Position numbers and translations under genes: made by a program. DNA of 11,500 nt from NCBI GenBank assembly GCA_030152585.1, contig JASLJC010000134.1, forward strand, positions 1 to 11,500. The letters are read 5' to 3'. This stretch comes from Savagea sp. GTDB taxonomy: Bacteria > Bacillota > Bacilli > Bacillales_A > Planococcaceae. The notes beneath the pieces were generated by a model. It saw only the letters and a program-made list of their open reading frames with translations, made no database searches and was not told the origin of the DNA. Shown here one piece after another: positions 7,043 to 11,500 of this stretch. Position 1 is the first letter of the stretch. Every line of letters begins with the position of its first letter.

Positions 7043-7610
7043 ATAGATGTTCCTCCTCGATATAACGATAAACCGTTTCTGGTACCCATTGTAACACCGG
7101 TTTTCCTTCTCGAATATATTGACGAATTACTGAAGAAGCGACATCCATCGGCTCTGCTTCAACATATTCAATCGGCTCGTTCGTTTGACTATTTGTTCCC
7201 GGTCGATAAACACCAACAAACCGAACCATTTTCATTAATTCATCAATTTTATACCACGTCGATAAACTGTCGATCATATCTCCACCAATAATAAAATAAA
7301 AATCAACATCGGGTTCTCGTTCCGTCAATAAACGCATCGTATCATATGTGTAAGATGTACCCCCGCGTTCAATTTCAAATGAAAACGGATGGAAGTTTTC
7401 GTAAGGTTGTACAGCTCGACGCACCATTTCAAATCGGTTTTCGTTCGTTACAGACTCGTCTTTTTGTTTATGTGGCGGTGTCGCAGCAGGCATAAAGCGG
7501 ACTTCATCAAGCTGTAACGCTTCGTATACTGCTTGAGCGATATGCAAATGGCCGTAATGAGGAGGATTAAATGTCCCTCCTAATATGCCGATTTTACGAC
7601 GGGAGAACAA
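7029..7610 (-). CDS. nadD: Nicotinate-nucleotide adenylyltransferase
   Basis: NadD joins nicotinate mononucleotide and ATP to give deamido-NAD, a step needed for NAD in all routes that pass through nicotinate mononucleotide. The 193 residues carry the nucleotidyltransferase signature GGTFNPPHYGH (11-21), PPHK (45-48), FIIGGDMIDSLSTWYKIDEL, and the C-terminal SSVIR (159-163), which matches the SSTxIR motif with Val in place of Thr. I place the start at a TTG (7608-7610): GAAGGA lies eight bases upstream and the product then begins MFSRRKIGILGG, matching normal family length. The frame is open to 7721, but that would add 37 basic residues lying wholly within yhbY. It overlaps yhbY by 17 bases and yqeK by 14. 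Confidence 0.94.
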   Translation of the reverse strand: MFSRRKIGILGGTFNPPHYGHLHIAQAVYEALQLDEVRFMPAATPPHKQKDESVTNENRFEMVRRAVQPYENFHPFSFEIERGGTSYTYDTMRLLTEREPDVDFYFIIGGDMIDSLSTWYKIDELMKMVRFVGVYRPGTNSQTNEPIEYVEAEPMDVASSVIRQYIREGKPVLQWVPETVYRYIEEEHLYENR

Positions 7611-7884
7611 TCTCTGGATCCTTCTCTTTTTCTTTATAGAGGACGAAAATATTTCCAATGCTTTGAACGACTGCAATATCGGCTGCTTCAAATTTCGGTA
7701 CCATTTCCTCTTTTTCTTCATAACAATTTTGAAGTACGTTCACTTTTATTAATTCACGTACACCGATCGTTTCTAAAATTTGTTTCATCGCTGCTTCCGT
7801 TAATCCTTCTTTTCCAATTTGAGCTACTGGGTTTAAATGATGTGCTTTACTTCTTAAAAATCGTTTTTGTTTTCCTGTAAGCAT
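7594..7884 (-). CDS. yhbY: Ribosome assembly RNA-binding protein YhbY (YqeI)
   Basis: A CRS1-YhbY (CRM) domain protein of 96 residues, the normal stand-alone length. Family members bind RNA and associate with pre-50S particles. It begins MLTGKQKRFLRSKAHHLNPV and has the conserved QIGKEGLTEAAMKQI near 22-36, with the GKxG-like loop that contacts RNA, then ELIKVNVLQN and a closing IVLPS. GGAGG is seven bases before the ATG. The start codon is the loop and arm of a small hairpin (7877-7892). The next gene, nadD, starts inside its last codons. Its neighbours YqeH and RsfS are also ribosome factors. Confidence 0.94.
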   Translation of the reverse strand: MLTGKQKRFLRSKAHHLNPVAQIGKEGLTEAAMKQILETIGVRELIKVNVLQNCYEEKEEMVPKFEAADIAVVQSIGNIFVLYKEKEKDPEIVLPS

Positions 7885-7896
7885 TTGCTTACCTCC
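7877..7896 (-). promoter_or_regulatory. Hairpin enclosing the yhbY start codon
   Basis: On the minus strand GTAAGC-AAAT-GCTTAC forms a perfect 6-bp stem with a 4-base loop (7877-7892). The ATG is split between loop and stem, and the first stem base is the last G of the GGAGG site (7892-7896). If it forms in the mRNA it would hinder ribosome binding. Its strength is modest. Confidence 0.4.
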
Positions 7897-7904
7897 TTAT
7901 GATT

Positions 7905-8708
7905 CTATCGTTTCAATAATCGTTCCACATTCGGGTAACGCCCCGTCCAATGTGAAAAAGCGATTGCGCCTTGATGAATAAACATACTCAATCCGTTCAT
8001 CGTACTCGCGCCTTTTAAACGTGCTTGACGTAAAAACTCTGTCTCTTTAGGGGTGTAAATAATATCCGTTACGATCGTTTCTTTTCGTAAGGATTGAAGA
8101 GATAAAGGACTTCCTTCTATACTATGTGTCATGCCGACGGATGTCGTTTGAATTAATAAATCATACATATCAAGCGTCTCTTCTGCTTCTTTGATCGACA
8201 ATGCTTGTCCTTGACATTGACTTGCCAATTGTTCGGCACGCTCAAGTGTGCGATTTGTAACCGTCATATGAACATACCCTTTACTTTCCAAAGCGAAAGC
8301 AATTCCTTTTGCTGCACCACCTGCGCCGATAATTAAAATTTTCGCTGTTCGCTTCAATTGTGGAAATCGTTCCTCAAGTGAACGAACATACCCGAGACCA
8401 TCTGTATTATAACCGATTAATGTACCATCTTTTGCTCGGACGACTGTATTGACCGCTTGCATCTTTTCAGCAAGTGGATCTAACTTATCTAAGTAAGGGA
8501 TAATCGTTTCTTTATGCGGTACTGTCACATTCCAGCCGCTACAACCGAGTACGCGTAAACTATCCACTGCTCGTTCGAGTTGGTCTGGCATGACATGTAT
8601 CGGAATATAAGAAGCGTCTATTTTTTCTTCTTGAAACCAACTTGTATGCATTTCCGGCGAACGTGAATGTGCAATCGGATCTCCTATTACCGCATACCAA
8701 CGTTTCAT
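7905..8708 (-). CDS. aroE: Shikimate dehydrogenase (NADP+)
   Basis: AroE reduces 3-dehydroshikimate to shikimate with NADPH, in the pathway to aromatic amino acids and chorismate. The 267 residues show the substrate site SRSP (15-18), the catalytic lysine K66 in NVTVPHKE, D103 in YNTDGLG, the dinucleotide-binding loop GAGGAAKG (128-135), NRT (152-154) for NADP binding, and the C-terminal MFIHQGAIAFSHWTG. The start is set at ATG 8706-8708 because AAGGAGG lies seven bases upstream; an in-frame TTG two codons earlier sits only one base from that site. It lies between yqeH and yhbY, a conserved order in Bacillales. Confidence 0.96.
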   Translation of the reverse strand: MKRWYAVIGDPIAHSRSPEMHTSWFQEEKIDASYIPIHVMPDQLERAVDSLRVLGCSGWNVTVPHKETIIPYLDKLDPLAEKMQAVNTVVRAKDGTLIGYNTDGLGYVRSLEERFPQLKRTAKILIIGAGGAAKGIAFALESKGYVHMTVTNRTLERAEQLASQCQGQALSIKEAEETLDMYDLLIQTTSVGMTHSIEGSPLSLQSLRKETIVTDIIYTPKETEFLRQARLKGASTMNGLSMFIHQGAIAFSHWTGRYPNVERLLKR

Positions 8709-8720
8709 ATTCAATCCTCC

Positions 8721-9830
8721 TTATAAAAATGATGGGCGAACGAGTACGTCGACACCTTTTGGTGCATACAGTGCTATTCGAACATTTTGTTGGTGAACTG
8801 TAATCCAACCAAGACCTGAAATAACGACATCTGTCTTCGGTTCATCAATTGTAAATTCATGACGAACGAGTGGTGCAAGTGTAGATGTTGATTTCGGTAA
8901 AGGGGGTGTTAAAATATCGCCTACGCGAGTATTCATCAACTCTTCTGCTTTTTCTGTTTTCGTTCGATGAATTTGAATATCACGTGAAACGAACGTCGTA
9001 AAGGACGTTTTATCACCGTATATAAAATCAAAGCGAGCAAGCCCGCCGAGTAATAAAGACTGTTCTGCATTCAGTTGATATGTTTTCGGTTTCACTTCTC
9101 GCTGTGGTAACGTCGCTTTCAAATCACGTTCATCTAATTGATGAATGATTTGGTGTGCGTTGATAATTCCAGGCGTATCAATCATCGCATGTCCGTCGTC
9201 TAACGGAATTTCTACGAGACCGAGTGTCGTTCCCGGGAAATAAGATGTCGTAATCATTTCTCGAAGACCTGTCGTCTGTTCAATAATTTTATTAATAAAC
9301 GTTGATTTTCCAACGTTCGTACTTCCAACGACGTAAACGTCTTTCCCTTCTCGGTATTGATCAATCTTTGCCATCGTTTCTTCAACACCTTCACCTGTCG
9401 CTGCTGAAATGAGTGAAGCATCGATTGATTTTAATCCTAAATCACTCGCTTCTTTTTGTAGCCAATGACGCAACCGCCCACGATTCGTAGACTTCGGTAA
9501 AATATCTACTTTGTTACCGACTAAGAAAATTTTGTTATGACCGACAAATCGGTTTAAACCACGTACCCAACTACCGTTAAAGTCAAATAAATCAACGAGT
9601 AATACAACGAGACCTCGTTGTGAACTAATATGATGTAACATATTTAAAAAATCATCATCTGTTAACGATGATGGCATAATTTCATTGTAGTGGCGAAGAC
9701 GGAAACAACGTTGACAAACGACATCTCCTTCGTTTTTTTCTAATGCAGATGCTGGAACAAAACCTTCTTTCTTTTTATCTTCGGTTTGTACGACACTTCC
9801 GCATCCGATACATTTTAACTGTTCTTCCAT
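8721..9830 (-). CDS. yqeH: Circularly permuted ribosome biogenesis GTPase YqeH
   Basis: YqeH is a GTPase needed for 30S subunit assembly. The 369 residues start with a zinc-finger, C7xxC10 and C39xxC42. The GTPase motifs then come in permuted order: G4 NKVD (106-109), G5 SAA (142-144), G1 GSTNVGKS (169-176), G2 threonine in FPGTTLG (about 201), and G3 DTPG (218-221). That order defines the family. The C-terminal part (about 255-369) is the usual extra region, ending in VLVRPSFL. GGAGG is seven bases before the ATG. The start overlaps the end of yqeG by 16 bases, and aroE begins 12 bases after its stop. Confidence 0.97.
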   Translation of the reverse strand: MEEQLKCIGCGSVVQTEDKKKEGFVPASALEKNEGDVVCQRCFRLRHYNEIMPSSLTDDDFLNMLHHISSQRGLVVLLVDLFDFNGSWVRGLNRFVGHNKIFLVGNKVDILPKSTNRGRLRHWLQKEASDLGLKSIDASLISAATGEGVEETMAKIDQYREGKDVYVVGSTNVGKSTFINKIIEQTTGLREMITTSYFPGTTLGLVEIPLDDGHAMIDTPGIINAHQIIHQLDERDLKATLPQREVKPKTYQLNAEQSLLLGGLARFDFIYGDKTSFTTFVSRDIQIHRTKTEKAEELMNTRVGDILTPPLPKSTSTLAPLVRHEFTIDEPKTDVVISGLGWITVHQQNVRIALYAPKGVDVLVRPSFL

Positions 9831-10354
9831 ACAGTGCCCTCCTTTTGTACGCGTAAGCCACGCGCGACTAATTTTTTCATAATTTTACTTTCAATAAAAC
9901 GGTTCAACGCTGTCGCTTTTGCATCCGTTTGGACGACAGGTAAAACGAGAATCGTTGCAATTTTTGCACGGTTCCCTCCTAAAATATCAGTCATTAGTTG
10001 ATCTCCAATCGCAACAATTTGCTCTTTCGGACGATTCAACATTTGGAACGCACGACGATATCCGCTTTTCAATGGTTTATTTGCTCTAGCAACATACCGT
10101 AAGCCGAGGGGTTCAGCGAACGTTTTCACACGTTGTTCGCTATTGTTTGAAATGACGATTACATCAATTCCTGCATCTTCTAGCGAACGAATCCATTGAA
10201 CGACAGCATCTGTTGCATGTGCGCGGTTCCATTCGATCAATGTATTATCTAAATCTGTAATGACCGCTGTAAACCCTTTTTGTACTATTGCTTCAGGCGT
10301 TACTTGATCAATCGAGGCGATATAAGCACTCGGTGTAAAAAGACGTTCGATCAT
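9815..10354 (-). CDS. yqeG: HAD-superfamily phosphatase YqeG
   Basis: A type IIIA HAD phosphatase of the YqeG family; the physiological substrate is not known to me. The 179 residues have all four HAD motifs: DLDNT (34-38) with the nucleophile Asp, SNN (69-71), the KP lysine (93-94), and GDQLMTD (117-123). The start is set at ATG 10352-10354, giving MIERLFTPSAY, which lines up with the B. subtilis start MLKKFFLPDEF as I recall it. GGAG is nine bases upstream. An in-frame GTG at 10378 would add eight residues but has no ribosome binding site and abuts a terminator-like hairpin. It is the first gene of the eight-gene yqe unit. Confidence 0.93.
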   Translation of the reverse strand: MIERLFTPSAYIASIDQVTPEAIVQKGFTAVITDLDNTLIEWNRAHATDAVVQWIRSLEDAGIDVIVISNNSEQRVKTFAEPLGLRYVARANKPLKSGYRRAFQMLNRPKEQIVAIGDQLMTDILGGNRAKIATILVLPVVQTDAKATALNRFIESKIMKKLVARGLRVQKEGTVWKNS

Positions 10355-10382
10355 CTCTTTGCACTCCATTTCTTTCACGATA

Positions 10383-10436
10383 AAAAGAAGCGTTTGGCGA
10401 GTAGAAGTGAAAACCTCTATCGGAAACGCTTCTTTT
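10383..10436 (-). terminator. Strong hairpin between mtnN and yqeG, likely mtnN terminator
   Basis: A perfect 13-bp stem joins 10383-10395 (AAAAGAAGCGTTT) and 10424-10436. The 28-base loop can extend the helix imperfectly (CGA with TCG, TAGA with TCTA). The minus-strand tail TTTTTAT follows, as in an intrinsic terminator. It ends only 28 bases before the yqeG start, leaving no room for a promoter after it, so it may instead be a leaky terminator or part of the yqeG leader. Confidence 0.7.
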
Positions 10437-10445
10437 ATCTATTGA

Positions 10446-10489
10446 CGTGTTTTTTCATATCTTTCTTCCGATATTTCTAGTTTAACACG
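10446..10489 (-). other. Weaker imperfect hairpin just after mtnN
   Basis: CGTGTT (10446-10451) pairs with AACACG (10484-10489), and inside it ATATC (10457-10461) pairs with GATAT (10470-10474). The segment begins seven bases after the mtnN stop and has no T tail of its own. It could help stop transcription with the stronger hairpin that follows, or protect the mRNA 3' end. Confidence 0.35.
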
Positions 10490-10495
10490 AAAAGA

Positions 10496-11188
10496 TTAAA
10501 TTTTCGACAATACATTCCGAACGATTGCAATCGAATGTGCTGCAGCTAGTGGTAAAAATTCATCAAAGCTCATCGAGGACTCTTTTCCTGCAATATCTGA
10601 CAATGCTCGGATGACGACAAATGGTACGTCAAATTGGTGACATACTTGCGCTACTGCTGCGGCTTCCATTTCAAATGCGACCATTTCGTCAAACGTTGCT
10701 AATGCCTGGCGAACGCGATCGATATCACTCATAAATACATCTCCTGAAGCGATTAAACCGTAAGCGTATGGATATTTTCCAATCTGCTCCACTGCTTCTT
10801 TTGCTAACGTTTTTAAACGTTCGTCTGCAACGTATGTTTTCGGCATTTGTGGTACTTGTCCTGGAACGTAACCGAAGACAGTAGCATCTACATCGTGGTG
10901 TGTCACTTCATCTGAAATGACGACCGTTCCGACTGTCATCGCATCATCTGCTCCTCCTGCAGAACCGATATTAATGACTTCTGTAATCTCATAATGAGAA
11001 AGTAAAAGTGTTGTAGATAAAGCAGCATTTACTTTTCCGATACCACTTTTTACAAGTACGACCTCTTTACCGTCTAGCTGTCCTTCAATCAATTCGCAAT
11101 GTGCAATTTCTTTCGTCGATGGATTTTGTAATAAAGTTCGTAATTCTTCTACTTCTTCCTCCATCGCACCGATAATTCCGATTGCCAT
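10496..11188 (-). CDS. mtnN: 5'-methylthioadenosine/S-adenosylhomocysteine nucleosidase
   Basis: This enzyme removes adenine from 5'-methylthioadenosine and S-adenosylhomocysteine, recycling methyl-donor by-products. The 230 residues match the family along their length. The start MAIGIIGAMEEEVEEL carries catalytic E12; NIGSAGG (73-79) is in the nucleoside-phosphorylase fold; E175 in FEMEAAAVAQVC binds ribose; and D198 in RALSDIAG is the proton donor, by comparison with E. coli residues E12, E174 and D197. GGAG is eight bases before the ATG. It follows greA by 12 bases and is probably cotranscribed with it. The start of greA lies outside the window, so the promoter cannot be seen. Confidence 0.97.
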   Translation of the reverse strand: MAIGIIGAMEEEVEELRTLLQNPSTKEIAHCELIEGQLDGKEVVLVKSGIGKVNAALSTTLLLSHYEITEVINIGSAGGADDAMTVGTVVISDEVTHHDVDATVFGYVPGQVPQMPKTYVADERLKTLAKEAVEQIGKYPYAYGLIASGDVFMSDIDRVRQALATFDEMVAFEMEAAAVAQVCHQFDVPFVVIRALSDIAGKESSMSFDEFLPLAAAHSIAIVRNVLSKI

Positions 11189-11200
11189 AAGTCACTCTCC

Positions 11201-11500
11201 TTATTCAATATTTTCAATAACGACGTGCATTTCTCCACCTGGTGTATCGATCGTGACTTTATCTCCTGTTTTATGACCAAGTAACGCTTTAGCGATCGGT
11301 GAGTCGTTTGAAATTAGTCCTTCAAGTGGATCTGCTTCAGCTGACCCTACGATTGTATACGTCTCTTCTTCTTCATCTGGTAGCTCACGGAAAGTAACTG
11401 TTTTTCCGAGTCCGACTTCATCTTTGTTTAACTCATCTTCTGTAATAATTTCAGCGTTACGAATCATTGACTCTAATGATGAAATTTTACCTTCGACGAA
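11201..11500 (-). CDS. greA: Transcription elongation factor GreA (5' end outside window)
   Basis: GreA binds the secondary channel of RNA polymerase and stimulates transcript cleavage to rescue stalled complexes. The visible 99 residues are the end of the N-terminal coiled coil (KISSLESMIRNAEIITEDEL) and the whole C-terminal FKBP-like domain, with VGLGKTVTFRE, YTIVGSAEADPLEGLISNDSPIAKALLGHKTGD and the closing HVVIENIE, typical of GreA. The frame is open through the right edge, and the coiled coil is clearly missing its first half, so the ATG at 11467 is internal and not the start. It is followed 12 bases later by mtnN. Confidence 0.95.
   Translation of the reverse strand, partial: FVEGKISSLESMIRNAEIITEDELNKDEVGLGKTVTFRELPDEEEETYTIVGSAEADPLEGLISNDSPIAKALLGHKTGDKVTIDTPGGEMHVVIENIE

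Noticed and set aside
10355..10378. GTG start of yqeG eight codons upstream
   Set aside because: There is no ribosome binding site for it, and the shorter start matches the family N-terminus.

Overview
The window is ordinary, gene-dense chromosome from a low-GC Gram-positive bacterium of the order Bacillales. The evidence is the conserved order greA, mtnN, yqeG, yqeH, aroE, yhbY, nadD, yqeK, rsfS, yqeM, comEA, comEB, comEC, holA, rpsT, the strong GGAGG-type ribosome binding sites, and a base composition I judge by eye at about 40% GC. I cannot fix the genus. The order matches Bacillus and Staphylococcus relatives; comER, which lies next to comEA in B. subtilis, is absent here.

Layout. Almost everything reads on the minus strand, so the reading order is from the right end to the left. 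At the right are greA (its 5' part lies outside the window) and mtnN, followed by a strong terminator-like hairpin. Next comes a tightly packed eight-gene unit, yqeG to yqeM (10354 to 5416), in which genes overlap or are separated by at most about 20 bases. A second terminator and a sigma-A-like promoter lead into comEA-comEB-comEC (5264 to 1793), and then holA (1662 to 652). At the left end rpsT reads on the plus strand and converges on holA. The 373-base gap between them holds two bidirectional terminators and a GC-rich imperfect hairpin that looks like a dispersed intergenic element.

The genes cover ribosome assembly and function (rpsT, yqeH, yhbY, rsfS), nucleotide and cofactor metabolism (nadD, yqeK, mtnN, comEB), the shikimate pathway (aroE), two putative enzymes (HAD phosphatase YqeG, methyltransferase YqeM), DNA uptake (comEA, comEC), DNA replication (holA) and transcript elongation (greA).

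The least ordinary item is a 33-codon open reading frame on the plus strand at 1710-1811. It has a good ribosome binding site and a plausible promoter, and it encodes a very hydrophobic peptide with no charged residue. It occupies the slot where B. subtilis carries the small gene yqzM. Secondary points are a hairpin enclosing the yhbY start codon, an inverted repeat spanning the comEA promoter, and hairpins that leave no room for a yqeG promoter downstream of them. I see no CRISPR array, tRNA, rRNA, transposase or prophage gene, and no clear new multi-gene system.
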